From JAPOKJ01 sp031421635 (GTDB lineage Bacteria > Pseudomonadota > Gammaproteobacteria > Burkholderiales > Burkholderiaceae_E), in assembly GCA_031421635.1 (NCBI GenBank), contig JANOPA010000115.1, forward strand, positions 33,016 to 97,015: a stretch of DNA of 64,000 nucleotides, given 5' to 3'. This document shows, one piece after another, positions 43,645-53,329 of the stretch. The position numbers and the translations under genes are program-made. Every line of letters starts with the position of its first letter. The stretch's first letter is position 1. The notes below the pieces were generated by a model, which saw only the letters and a list, made by a program, of their open reading frames with translations, was not told where the DNA came from and ran no database searches.

Positions 43645-44877
43645 TTAGAAGTTGCCCACAAACCAATCTTTCATACGACGCATCGTGTCCTTAAAAGACC
43701 CCGATTGCTCCATCACCTTGCGCCCGCGCAGATGCTGCAGACGAGCCTCTTCAAGCAATCCAACTGCAGTTGCAAAGCGCGGTGAGCGCACTACATCTGA
43801 CAGGCCACCGCCGTAGTTCGGTAAACCAATCCGCACCGGTTTCAAAAACACGTCTTCAGCAAGCTCCACCATGCCTGGCATCATGCTGGTGCCGCCGGTC
43901 AACACCACACCGGATGACAAGAGCTCTTCATATCCCGACTCGCGAATCACCTGTTGTACGAGCGAAAAAAGCTCTTCAACTCTGGGCTCAATGACGGCGG
44001 CCAAAGCTTGCCGACCTAGGGTGCGCGGGCCGCGATCACCAAGACCGGGCACTTCAATGCGCTCGTTAGGATCGGCCAACACCTGCTTGGCCATACCGTG
44101 CCGAAGCTTAATGTCCTCAGCTTCGGTCGTAGGCGTACGCAGCGCCATCGCGATATCGTTACTGATCTGATCTCCAGCAATCGGAATCACGGCCGTATGC
44201 CGAATTGCGCCGCCCGTAAAGATCGCAACATCAGTCGTGCCGCCACCGATATCCACAAGCGCCACGCCGAGATCTTTTTCGTCGGGCGTGAGTACCGCGT
44301 TGCAAGAGGCCAGGGGCTGCAACACCAGATCAATAACTTCCAAACCGCAACGACGTACACACTTAATAATGTTCTGCGCAGCCGAGACCGCACCAGTGAC
44401 AATATGCACCTTGACTTCGAGGCGCACGCCGCTCATACCAATGGGTTCACGAATGTCCTCTTGACCATCGATGATGAACTCTTGCGGCAGGATGTGCAGC
44501 ACTTGCTGATCGGTCGGAATGTTCACGGCCTTGGCAGTCTCGATCACCCGCATCATGTCCATCTCAGACACTTCTTTATCCTTAATCGCAACCATCCCGC
44601 TCGAATTAAAGCTGCGGATATGGCTGCCGGCGATACCGGTATAAACCTGCTTGATCTTGCAGTCAGCCATGAGTTCGGCCTCTTCCAAGGCCTTCTGAAT
44701 CGAGTTCACCGTCGCGTCAATATTGATCACGACGCCTTTCTTTAAGCCCTTGGATTCATGCTGACCCAGGCCTACGATTTCATAGTGGCCATCGCCACGC
44801 ATTTCAGCCACTACCGCGACAATCTTGGTGGTGCCGATATCGAGACCGACAATCAGGTCCTTGGTATCACGGGTCAT
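43645..44877 (-). CDS. ftsA: Cell division protein FtsA
   Basis: A 410-residue actin-like ATPase that tethers FtsZ to the membrane. The phosphate loops GLDIGTTKI and VDIGGGTTD, the adenosine motif VLTGGTSMMPG, and the C-terminal amphipathic targeting helix (MRRMKDWFVGNF) are visible. The start overlaps the ftsQ stop by 4 bp. Confidence 0.97.
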   Translation of the reverse strand: MTRDTKDLIVGLDIGTTKIVAVVAEMRGDGHYEIVGLGQHESKGLKKGVVINIDATVNSIQKALEEAELMADCKIKQVYTGIAGSHIRSFNSSGMVAIKDKEVSEMDMMRVIETAKAVNIPTDQQVLHILPQEFIIDGQEDIREPIGMSGVRLEVKVHIVTGAVSAAQNIIKCVRRCGLEVIDLVLQPLASCNAVLTPDEKDLGVALVDIGGGTTDVAIFTGGAIRHTAVIPIAGDQISNDIAMALRTPTTEAEDIKLRHGMAKQVLADPNERIEVPGLGDRGPRTLGRQALAAVIEPRVEELFSLVQQVIRESGYEELLSSGVVLTGGTSMMPGMVELAEDVFLKPVRIGLPNYGGGLSDVVRSPRFATAVGLLEEARLQHLRGRKVMEQSGSFKDTMRRMKDWFVGNF

Positions 44878-45674
44878 TGCGTCGTCCTACTTTCCGAAAC
44901 ATTAGTGAGTTCACCCAGGGCGAAGCCGTTGGGGTAACGTAAATCAATCAGCTCTGCTCGGCCATTCAATTTGGCCTTGGCTTCTGGGTAGGCGCTGACC
45001 CAGCGCTTTACTCGTTCATCAATGGGCAAGCCTTGCTCGCGCCCCATCAGGAGCTTCGAGCCGTCGTTCAACTGGGCCTCCCAGGCTTGCCTTGAAGATA
45101 AGGTCAAGCCAATCGGCTGAACATTCAAGGGAATCAGTAAGCGTCGCAATTCAGCATAACGCGACACCACCAAGCGCTCCGAGCCGAGAGGGCCGGAGAA
45201 CTCAGGCAAGGCACCGTCCTCTTCGGCTTCGTCCAAATTGGCACTGAACAATTCTCCAAAGGTGTTCACGATTCGGCCATCGTCCCAAAGGGCCAGCGCC
45301 TCATGTTCCTCGACACTAATTTCCAAATGGTTAGGCCAGATGCGACGCACGCGCGCATGACGCACCCAAGACACTGTTTCGGACAGTTCACGCACCTTGT
45401 CCAGACTAAGCCGGAAGAAGCTCGCGCTGTGCTCTGATTGCAGGTAACCTTTTAGCTGTTGTTGTAAGGGCCCAAGAGCCACATGCTTAAGCTCAAAACC
45501 GGGTGTCGCCGTGACACGTACTTCCTTAATGCGAAAAATCGGGCGCTCGCTTAACCACCAAGCGGCGCATGCCATCAAGACCAGCAACCCGAGGGCGGTG
45601 ACTGCGTTCGCAATGAAACTCACCCAGCGCGGGCTGTTCCAAAACACACTTAAGGAGCGGGCTAAGGCTTGCAT
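44874..45674 (-). CDS. ftsQ: Cell division protein FtsQ
   Basis: A 266-residue single-pass protein with one N-terminal membrane helix (about 18-40), a POTRA domain (about 48-120, FRIKEVRVTA) and the beta domain. It bridges early and late divisome proteins through FtsB and FtsL. It overlaps ddlB by 1 bp. Confidence 0.95.
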   Translation of the reverse strand: MQALARSLSVFWNSPRWVSFIANAVTALGLLVLMACAAWWLSERPIFRIKEVRVTATPGFELKHVALGPLQQQLKGYLQSEHSASFFRLSLDKVRELSETVSWVRHARVRRIWPNHLEISVEEHEALALWDDGRIVNTFGELFSANLDEAEEDGALPEFSGPLGSERLVVSRYAELRRLLIPLNVQPIGLTLSSRQAWEAQLNDGSKLLMGREQGLPIDERVKRWVSAYPEAKAKLNGRAELIDLRYPNGFALGELTNVSESRTTQ

Positions 45675-46660
45675 CAGCTCTTCACCTGCTTATTTTTTAA
45701 ACTGGCGTTGGCTGCAATATGCATCACCAACTGCTCGTAGCTCAGTCCGGCGGCTTTGGCTGCCATCGGCACCAGTGAATGGTCGGTCATACCCGGCGAG
45801 GTATTGATCTCTAATAGGAAAAGACCCTGATCTTTCTCACGCACCATCACGTCCACTCTGGCCCAGCCACTGCACCCCAAGCACTTAAACGCCGCGACGG
45901 CCAGGGCCTGCGCTTTCATCATCAGCTCAGGCGACTGCGGTGCAGGGCAGAGGTACTGAGTGGCGTTACTGAGATACTTGTGTTCGAAATCGTAGTTACC
46001 GTTGGGAGCCCGAATCTCGATCACAGGCAAGGCCTCAACCTGGCCGTCGCGCTCCAGCAAGGCAATGGTCAATTCAGGTCCCTCAATGAACTCTTCGGCA
46101 AGAGCACTAACGTCATAAGCCAGGGCGAGCTCCACCGCCTTGGTGACGTCCTCAGGTCGAATGACCTTCGTCAAACCTAAAGTTGAGCCTTCATGGGGCG
46201 GCTTTACGATCAAGGGGAGACCGAGGGCAAGCGCGACACCCGCACTCGAATCGCCAGGATGAAGCACCCGGCTAGCCGGTGTCGGAATGCCCTCGGAAGC
46301 CCAAATACGCTTGGTGAGAATCTTGTCCATTGCCACCGCCGAGGCTGTAACACCAGAGCCGGTGTACGGTATACCCAGCAACTCCAGGGCACCTTGCACA
46401 GTACCGTCTTCACCGAAGCGACCGTGCAGGGCAATGAACACGCGCTCCACCCCTTCGTCGCGAAGCTCATGCAAACCCCTAAGCGAAGGATCAAAGCCGA
46501 TCGCATTTACGCCTTGATTTTGTAAGGCAGCCAACACCATCGAGCCCGACTTCAAGGACACTTCGCGTTCTGCCGATGCCCCGCCCAGCAGTACCGCGAC
46601 CTTGCCAAGAGCTACTGCGCTTAGCGCGTCAGAGTGCGCGTTGGAGACGTGCTGGCTCAT
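45674..46660 (-). CDS. ddlB: D-alanine--D-alanine ligase
   Basis: A 328-residue ATP-grasp enzyme that makes D-Ala-D-Ala for the peptidoglycan stem. Visible are LLGGASAEREVSLKSG, the ATP-grasp region with VKPPHEGSTLGL and the metal-binding LLEINTSPGMTDHSLVP. It overlaps murC by 4 bp. Confidence 0.96.
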   Translation of the reverse strand: MSQHVSNAHSDALSAVALGKVAVLLGGASAEREVSLKSGSMVLAALQNQGVNAIGFDPSLRGLHELRDEGVERVFIALHGRFGEDGTVQGALELLGIPYTGSGVTASAVAMDKILTKRIWASEGIPTPASRVLHPGDSSAGVALALGLPLIVKPPHEGSTLGLTKVIRPEDVTKAVELALAYDVSALAEEFIEGPELTIALLERDGQVEALPVIEIRAPNGNYDFEHKYLSNATQYLCPAPQSPELMMKAQALAVAAFKCLGCSGWARVDVMVREKDQGLFLLEINTSPGMTDHSLVPMAAKAAGLSYEQLVMHIAANASLKNKQVKS

Positions 46661-48075
46661 ACTTTTGCTCCAACACTGGGCGCCTGACCCTGAGCATCGC
46701 GCACCAGGGCCGCTACGGTTCCTATCGAGCCAGCACCCATGGTGATCACGACATCACCATCTCGAGCGTACTCGGCAATCACTTGCGGCATTTGAGCAAT
46801 GTCTTCTACAAAAATCGGCTCAATTTTTCCGGCCACCCGCAGGGCTCGGGCCAGAGCGCGGCCATCAGCGGCCACAATGTGGGCCTCACCCGCGGCATAC
46901 ACGTCAGCCAAAAGAATAGCGTCAGCGTGTCCGAGAACGCTCACAAAATCTTCGAACAAATCTCGGGTTCGAGTAAAGCGATGGGGCTGAAAGGCCAGTA
47001 TCAATCGCTTGCCAGGGAAAGCCCCGCGGGCCGCCGCAAGAGTCGCTGCCATTTCCACCGGATGGTGACCATAGTCGTCCACCAAGGTGAAACGGCCGCC
47101 CGAGGCCGCCACAATTTCCCCATAACGCTGGAAGCGTCGACCGACCCCATTAAACTTTGCCAGAGCGCTTTGAATGGCCTCATCGCCGACGCCCAATTCG
47201 TCGGCCACGGCAATTGCTGCGAGCGCGTTTTGAACATTGTGACGGCCAGGCGCGTTCAAGACAATCGCGAGAGGTTCTTGGTCTTCGCGCAAGAGATTAA
47301 AGCGCATTTGACCGCCCTCCTCTGCAACCACGTCAACCGCTCGAAATTGAGCGCCCTCGGCAAAGCCATAGGTCAAGACCGGTTTCGAAACAAAGGGCAA
47401 AATTTCGCGCACGCCCTGATCATCGATACAAACAATCGCTGAGCCATAGAATGGCAGACGATGCGTGAACTCTACAAAGGCGTGACGCAAACGGGCAAAG
47501 TCATGGCCATACGTCTCCATATGGTCCTGATCGATATTGGTGATGACAGCAATCATCGGAGCCAAGTTCAGGAAGGAACCATCTGACTCATCGGCTTCCA
47601 CCACAATAGTGTCGCCCGTTCCTAAGCGAGCATTGGCTCCGGCGCTGTTTAAGCGGCCGCCAATCACGAAAGTGGGATCCATTCCGCCTTCGGCAAGAAT
47701 AGAAGCGGTCAGACTGGTCGTGGTGGTTTTGCCATGAGTACCGGCGATTGCAATGCCTTGCTTAAGTTTCATCAACTCAGCCAACATCATGGCGCGCGGC
47801 ACTACAGGCACTCGTTTAGCGCGGGCCGCGATTACCTCCGGATTATCGCCTTTCACCGCAGTCGAAGTCACTACACAGTCGGCACCCAAAATGTTTGCCG
47901 CTGCATGGCCTTTGATGACATTCGCGCCAAGCTCGGCGAGGCGACGGGTGGCGACATTATCGGAGGTATCTGAACCACTAATCTTGTAATTCAAATTCAA
48001 TAACACCTCCGCGATGCCGCTCATGCCTGAGCCACCGATGCCGACGAAATGAATGTGCTTAACTTTATGCTTCAT
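46657..48075 (-). CDS. murC: UDP-N-acetylmuramate--L-alanine ligase
   Basis: A 472-residue Mur ligase adding L-Ala to UDP-MurNAc. The N-terminal GIGGSGMSGIAEVL and the P-loop AGTHGKTTTTSL are intact. ATG 48075 (MKHKVKHIHF) is chosen, 7 bp after the murG stop; a start 36 bp upstream would overlap murG. Confidence 0.96.
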   Translation of the reverse strand: MKHKVKHIHFVGIGGSGMSGIAEVLLNLNYKISGSDTSDNVATRRLAELGANVIKGHAAANILGADCVVTSTAVKGDNPEVIAARAKRVPVVPRAMMLAELMKLKQGIAIAGTHGKTTTTSLTASILAEGGMDPTFVIGGRLNSAGANARLGTGDTIVVEADESDGSFLNLAPMIAVITNIDQDHMETYGHDFARLRHAFVEFTHRLPFYGSAIVCIDDQGVREILPFVSKPVLTYGFAEGAQFRAVDVVAEEGGQMRFNLLREDQEPLAIVLNAPGRHNVQNALAAIAVADELGVGDEAIQSALAKFNGVGRRFQRYGEIVAASGGRFTLVDDYGHHPVEMAATLAAARGAFPGKRLILAFQPHRFTRTRDLFEDFVSVLGHADAILLADVYAAGEAHIVAADGRALARALRVAGKIEPIFVEDIAQMPQVIAEYARDGDVVITMGAGSIGTVAALVRDAQGQAPSVGAKV

Positions 48076-48082
48076 GAAACTC

Positions 48083-49144
48083 TTACGGTCGAGCGATCGC
48101 GACACAGGCATCAGCTACGGCCTGGGTCGCTAGGGGTTTAGCTAGTTTTCGAGCCTTCTCGGCCATCAACAAAAGTGCGGGGCGATCAAGGCTGCGCAGC
48201 AGCGTCGCAAGGCGGTCGGGCGTGAACGAGGGTTGATCAATCAAAACTCCCGCACCCTGCTCACTCAGATACTTCGCGTTGGAGGTTTGATGATCGTCCA
48301 CAGCGAACGGGAAAGGCACGAGCACCGAGGCCACACCCGCAGCGGCAAGCTCGGAGACTGTCATTGCACCGGCTCGACAGATCACTAAATCGGCGCGAGC
48401 ATAATGCCCAGCCATATCATCAATGAACGCAACAAGATTGGCCTCAACACCCGTTTGGCGATACTCCTTTTCAAGCGATTCAATATGGGCCTTGCCGCTT
48501 TGGTGGGTCACATGCGGGCGCTCGGATTTAGGAAGTAAGGCAAGAGCACGTGGCACTGCCGCATTCAAAGCCTGCGCACCTAAGCTGCCTCCGACCACCA
48601 AGATCTGCAAGGGACCTGATCGGGCCTTAAAACGCTCAGCAGGTGTCGGCAGGCTGAGGAGGTCGTCGCGTACTGGATTACCGGTCCAGACGGCCCGCTT
48701 GAGGGCGTCTGGAAAGGCCACCATCACGGTATCAGCCAAGCGAGCCAAAACCTTGTTCGTCAAGCCAGCAATGGAGTTCTGCTCATGAATGACCAGAGGC
48801 CGATTCAACATTCGCGCCATCACGCCACCTGGGAAAGCCACATAGCCTCCCATTCCCAAAACAACCGCTGGACGCACTTTTCGCAAGGCCTGTAGACTTT
48901 GCCAAAATGAACGCACTAAGCGAAACGGCAACAGGGTGAGTTGACGCAGGCTCTTGCCACGGGCCGCGGCAACGCTCACCGGTTCAAGCGGGATGCCACG
49001 CTTTGCAACCAGCTCGGCCTCCATGCCGTTCGGATTACCTAGCCACACCACATCCCATTGGCGACGCTGCATCTCGGCAGCAACCGCCAGACCGGGCATC
49101 ACATGCCCGCCGGTACCACCTGCCATGATCATGATGGTCGGCAT
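48083..49144 (-). CDS. murG: UDP-GlcNAc transferase MurG (lipid II synthesis)
   Basis: A 353-residue peripheral membrane glycosyltransferase that converts lipid I to lipid II. The glycine-rich N-terminal loop MAGGTGGHVMPGLAVA and the C-domain motifs VICRAGAMTVSELAAAG and PFPFAVDDHQTSNA are present. It overlaps ftsW by 1 bp. Confidence 0.97.
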   Translation of the reverse strand: MPTIMIMAGGTGGHVMPGLAVAAEMQRRQWDVVWLGNPNGMEAELVAKRGIPLEPVSVAAARGKSLRQLTLLPFRLVRSFWQSLQALRKVRPAVVLGMGGYVAFPGGVMARMLNRPLVIHEQNSIAGLTNKVLARLADTVMVAFPDALKRAVWTGNPVRDDLLSLPTPAERFKARSGPLQILVVGGSLGAQALNAAVPRALALLPKSERPHVTHQSGKAHIESLEKEYRQTGVEANLVAFIDDMAGHYARADLVICRAGAMTVSELAAAGVASVLVPFPFAVDDHQTSNAKYLSEQGAGVLIDQPSFTPDRLATLLRSLDRPALLLMAEKARKLAKPLATQAVADACVAIARP

Positions 49145-50415
49145 CAGAGCAAGCCCCCAGTTCGCCCGCTCGAGGACGGTCTCATCATGCGGCGATTTTC
49201 AAAGTCGACTCTCAGCAGAATCCCGATAGCGATGCAGTTGACTAAGATGCCACTGCCACCATAGCTCATCAGAGGTAAGGTTAGGCCCTTGGTTGGCAAT
49301 AGCCCGGTGTTCACACCCATGTTGAAGAAGGCCTGAAAACCAATCCACATCGCCATGCCTTTTGCGACCAGCCCAGAGAACGTCCGGTCCAGAACTATTG
49401 CCGTGCGTCCGATTTCGAAGCCTCGATAGACCAGCCAAAAGAACGCCAGCACGATCATCAGCACGGCAACCATGCCCAACTCTTCACCGATAACCGCTAA
49501 CAGGAAGTCAGTGTGGGCCTCGGGCAAGTAGTGGAGTTTTTCGACCGAACCACCTAAGCCCACACCGAACCACTCACCTCGACCAAAGGCAATCAGCGAG
49601 TGCGAGAGTTGATAACCCTTACCCAAGGCATTGCCCTCGTCGAAGGGAGCGAGATAGGCAAACATACGTTCACGCCGCCATGGGGAAAGCGTAATCAGTA
49701 AGGCGAAGATGCCGGACATCAAGAGTACAAGGGCAGCGGCCAACTTGGCGTTGACGCCACCCACAAACAACACACCCATGGCAATGAAGGTAATCACAAT
49801 CAGCGCACCAAGATCGGGCTCCAACATCAGTAACAGCCCAACCACGGCCACGGCGACACCCATAGGCAGAAAGCCCTTCTTAAACTCCTGCATATATTCT
49901 TGTTTACGAATGGTGTAGTCCGCCGCGTACAAAACCACGAACAGCTTCATGAGCTCCGAGGGCTGGAGGTTTATGACGCCCAGCGAGAGCCAGCGACGCG
50001 CGCCGTAAACGACCTTTCCAAGCCCCGGGATCAAGACCACGATGAGCATTACGAGTCCCACAATGAATAGAGGAAAAGCGTATTTTTGCCAGCGATCAAG
50101 AGGTACGCAGAAAGCCAGCATGCCGACGCTCACGCCAAAGGTCATCGCGAAGCCATGACGCATCATGAAGTGATAAGGCTTATACAAAGAGAAGCGTGCG
50201 GCGTCGGGCAAAGCGATGGAAGCCGAGTACACCATGACCCAACCTAAGGCCATGAGTCCGGCCACAACCCAGACTAGGGCAAGATCATAATTTTTGCTGC
50301 CGACATTTCGAGCGCCTGAAAAAGCCGGGATGCGAGCACTCGAGGTACGAGCACTTGCGGCACCCCCCGCGACTAAGCCGGACATCCAAGTGCTCATGGC
50401 CGCAACAAGTTTCAT
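49144..50415 (-). CDS. ftsW: Peptidoglycan glycosyltransferase FtsW
   Basis: A 423-residue SEDS-family polymerase with ten predicted membrane helices. The loop EAHTDFLLAVIGEELG with its functional residues is present, as is a longer cytoplasmic N-terminus (about 40 residues, Ala/Ser-rich). It works with FtsI. It overlaps murD by 4 bp. Confidence 0.96.
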   Translation of the reverse strand: MKLVAAMSTWMSGLVAGGAASARTSSARIPAFSGARNVGSKNYDLALVWVVAGLMALGWVMVYSASIALPDAARFSLYKPYHFMMRHGFAMTFGVSVGMLAFCVPLDRWQKYAFPLFIVGLVMLIVVLIPGLGKVVYGARRWLSLGVINLQPSELMKLFVVLYAADYTIRKQEYMQEFKKGFLPMGVAVAVVGLLLMLEPDLGALIVITFIAMGVLFVGGVNAKLAAALVLLMSGIFALLITLSPWRRERMFAYLAPFDEGNALGKGYQLSHSLIAFGRGEWFGVGLGGSVEKLHYLPEAHTDFLLAVIGEELGMVAVLMIVLAFFWLVYRGFEIGRTAIVLDRTFSGLVAKGMAMWIGFQAFFNMGVNTGLLPTKGLTLPLMSYGGSGILVNCIAIGILLRVDFENRRMMRPSSSGRTGGLL

Positions 50416-52148
50416 GCGTCCCCCTCTGAGTGCAAGCCGACCAGCTGACCACGATCCTGAGCAAGTTTATTGACCAAGCCCTTAAAGACCTGACCGCGAT
50501 GTACATAACTCTTGAACATGTCAAAACTGGCGCAAGCTGGGGAAAGTAAAACGGCCTCGCCTGTTTTCGCGCGCGCCGCGCCCTGTGCAACGGCATCCTC
50601 CAAGGACACACAAAAAATCGTGTCGACGCCGCTTGGTTCCAAGGTAGCCGCGATCAGCCTGGCATCACGGCCAATCATCAATAGCGTTTTAGAAAATCTT
50701 TTAACCGGATCGATCAGTGGAGCAAAATCTTGGCCCTTGCCTTCCCCGCCCAAAATTAAATGGCAGGGCTTTCCGAGTCCCAACAGTCCAGCCGCCGTCG
50801 CTCCAACATTAGTTCCCTTGGAGTCGTCAATGTATTCAACGTCGTCAATAATTGAGATCAACTCGCAACGATGCGCTTCGCCGCAATAGTCACGCAAGCC
50901 ATGTAACAACGCAGACAAAGGCAAGGCAATCGCTCGGCAGAGTGCTAGTGCCGCCAAGACATTGAGATGATTATGTTGACCACGAATTTTAAGCGCGTCG
51001 GCGGGCATTAAGCGCGTAATAATGAGTTCGGTTTGCACGCCTTTGCGACGCGTAGGAATCTGTTCTCCTGGCGTGCCCGCGGCGAGCCATTTGAGTGAGC
51101 CCTCTTGTACTAATCCGAAGTCACCAATGGAGGCTGGCGTTCCTGAAAGAAAACGAGCAATGCTACTGACCAAGGGTTGCTTGACCGGGGCCGAGAGCGC
51201 AGGTGTCAGCATCGCCGCTACGCTACCTTCCGCCGGCTTGTCGACCGCGGCCGCCTGGGTAGCCTTAGCAGACAATCGGCCGGGCTTCAACACCTCGGGC
51301 ACGATCTCTTTGTACATCAACGCGGCATCATCACCAACCACTTGCACCTTGGTTGCCGTCAGTAGTTTGACTTTGGCATCCCGGTAACTGGCCATAGATT
51401 GATGCCAATCCAAATGATCCTGACTCAGATTGAGTACGGTGGCCGCATCAAAGATTTTTTGCTCAGCCTTTAAGTGCGCCAAGGCAATCTGGAAGCTCGA
51501 GAGTTCTAACACCCAGACCTGAGGAAGACGCTCACCGGTCTGCATCCAGGCCTCAAGCATTGACGGGCCAATATTGCCAGCCGCTTGGGCAAGGACACCC
51601 GCTGCCTTACAAAGGTGAGCCGCGAGGGCGGTCACCGTTGTTTTGCCATTTGTACCCGTGATGCCGATCAACTTGGGGCGATACCCGGAGTCAGCTTGAC
51701 TTGCGAGCGCCGACAAAAACAGATCGAGCTCACCCAGAACTTCAAGACCTTGTGCTTTTGCAGTGTTAAACAAAACAGCACTTTCGCCGACTTCAATGGA
51801 CAGCCCAGGACTCCAAGCGACCAGATCGAATCCTTCGCATTTGAACTCGGCGAAGGCGGCATGCACAAATCGTGTCTGCGGCAAAATTTGTTGCAAGTGA
51901 GTTTTCTGGGGAGGCTCTTCGCGGCTATCGAGAACAGTGACCTGGGCTCCGCATTTTGACAGCCAAGTCGCCATCGCCAAGCCAGACTCCCCCAATCCGA
52001 CGACCAATGCGCGCGCGCCAAACCAAGCAGGGTCAAGACGGGAATGCTGCACCTGGGCGATGAGCTCGGCACCCGAAGCTAGGCCCGTGCCTTGTGCTTC
52101 AGTTACATGTGCTTGCTGGCTCATGGAGACGATTCGAATTTCACTCAT
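50412..52148 (-). CDS. murD: UDP-MurNAc-L-alanine--D-glutamate ligase, enlarged
   Basis: A 578-residue MurD, far longer than the 438 of E. coli. P-loop GTNGKTT (165-171) and the LDWHQSM segment are conserved. The extra length comes from about 35 N-terminal residues, the Burkholderiales-type loop containing FGLV...LKWLA, and an Ala/Lys/Pro-rich stretch (about 285-335) that I have not seen in relatives. The insertion sits between the central and C-terminal domains and is probably a flexible loop. A start at 52124 is also possible. Activity should be normal. Confidence 0.93.
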   Translation of the reverse strand: MSEIRIVSMSQQAHVTEAQGTGLASGAELIAQVQHSRLDPAWFGARALVVGLGESGLAMATWLSKCGAQVTVLDSREEPPQKTHLQQILPQTRFVHAAFAEFKCEGFDLVAWSPGLSIEVGESAVLFNTAKAQGLEVLGELDLFLSALASQADSGYRPKLIGITGTNGKTTVTALAAHLCKAAGVLAQAAGNIGPSMLEAWMQTGERLPQVWVLELSSFQIALAHLKAEQKIFDAATVLNLSQDHLDWHQSMASYRDAKVKLLTATKVQVVGDDAALMYKEIVPEVLKPGRLSAKATQAAAVDKPAEGSVAAMLTPALSAPVKQPLVSSIARFLSGTPASIGDFGLVQEGSLKWLAAGTPGEQIPTRRKGVQTELIITRLMPADALKIRGQHNHLNVLAALALCRAIALPLSALLHGLRDYCGEAHRCELISIIDDVEYIDDSKGTNVGATAAGLLGLGKPCHLILGGEGKGQDFAPLIDPVKRFSKTLLMIGRDARLIAATLEPSGVDTIFCVSLEDAVAQGAARAKTGEAVLLSPACASFDMFKSYVHRGQVFKGLVNKLAQDRGQLVGLHSEGDA

Positions 52149-52157
52149 GATCCACGC

Positions 52158-53327
52158 TCAACGAAGCTTCAGGGTTGAGAGGCCGAAGAGCACCAACATC
52201 ATGGTGACAATCCAGAAGCGGACGACAACCTGTGACTCTTTCACGCCACCGACTTCAAAATGGTGATGCAGTGGAGCCATGCGAAAGATACGACGCCCTT
52301 CGCCATAGCGCCTCTTGGTGTACTTGAAATAGCTCACCTGCATAATCACCGATAAGGTTTCCGCGACGAACACGCCTCCCATAATTAACAGCACAATTTC
52401 TTGGCGAATAATCACCGCCACGGTACCGAGAGCACCCCCTAGGGCTAAGGCGCCCACATCGCCCATGAAGACCTGGGCGGGATAGGCGTTGTACCAGAGA
52501 AAGGCGAGACCCGCACCCGCGATGGCGCCGCAAAAAACGGCCAACTCACCGGCCCCGGGAATATGCGGTATCAGCAAATATTTAGCAAAGACGGCATTGC
52601 CGTGCGCATAGGCAAAAATGCCGAGCGCACTACCGACCAAAACCGCTGGCATAATCGCCAGGCCATCGGCACCATCGGTTAGGTTCACCGCATTACTGGT
52701 GCCCACGATCACGAAATACGTGAGCACCATAAAGCCAAAAGCGCCGAGGGGATAACCCACGTTTTTGAAGAAAGGTACGATCAGGTCTGCTTTGGGCGGC
52801 AGGTTCATATTGAAGCCACTGGCCGCCCATTTCACAAAGAGGTCAATCGCGTCGCCCGCACTCGCGGCGGGAATCGCGAAGGTGAGATAGATCGACGCAA
52901 CGACTGCGATCAGAGACTGCCACAAGTACTTTTCCTTGCTGCTCATTCCCTTCGGGTCGCGATGTACCACCTTGCGATAGTCATCGACCCAGCCGATCCA
53001 TCCAAAACCAATCGAAATGAGCAGCACCACCCAAACGAAGCGATTCTGAAGATCGGCCCAGAGCAAGGTCGACAATCCGATTGAGATGAGGATGAGTACC
53101 CCTCCCATGGTTGGCGTGCCACTCTTCGTCAAATGGGACTGAGGACCATTAAGACGTACGGCCTGACCAATTTTGAGTTCGGCGAGTTTTCGAATGACCA
53201 GAGGCCCGAAAAACAAACCAATCGATAGAGCGGTCAGAGTTGCCAGGACAGCGCGAAGCGTCAGGTAGTTAAAGACAGCAAAGGCCCGGATGTCTTTTGC
53301 CAACCATTGAGCGAGTTCGAGCAGCAT
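52158..53327 (-). CDS. mraY: Phospho-MurNAc-pentapeptide transferase (lipid I synthesis)
   Basis: A 389-residue ten-helix membrane enzyme that joins phospho-MurNAc-pentapeptide to undecaprenyl phosphate. Conserved motifs: GTPTMGGVLIL, NLTDGADGLA with catalytic aspartates, and MAPLHHHFE. It begins 2 bp after murF. Confidence 0.97.
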   Translation of the reverse strand: MLLELAQWLAKDIRAFAVFNYLTLRAVLATLTALSIGLFFGPLVIRKLAELKIGQAVRLNGPQSHLTKSGTPTMGGVLILISIGLSTLLWADLQNRFVWVVLLISIGFGWIGWVDDYRKVVHRDPKGMSSKEKYLWQSLIAVVASIYLTFAIPAASAGDAIDLFVKWAASGFNMNLPPKADLIVPFFKNVGYPLGAFGFMVLTYFVIVGTSNAVNLTDGADGLAIMPAVLVGSALGIFAYAHGNAVFAKYLLIPHIPGAGELAVFCGAIAGAGLAFLWYNAYPAQVFMGDVGALALGGALGTVAVIIRQEIVLLIMGGVFVAETLSVIMQVSYFKYTKRRYGEGRRIFRMAPLHHHFEVGGVKESQVVVRFWIVTMMLVLFGLSTLKLR

Positions 53328-53329
53328 AC

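Noticed and set aside
46576..47442. A 288-codon open frame opposite murC and ddlB
   Set aside because: Antisense to two well-supported Mur genes; GC-rich codon use creates such frames.
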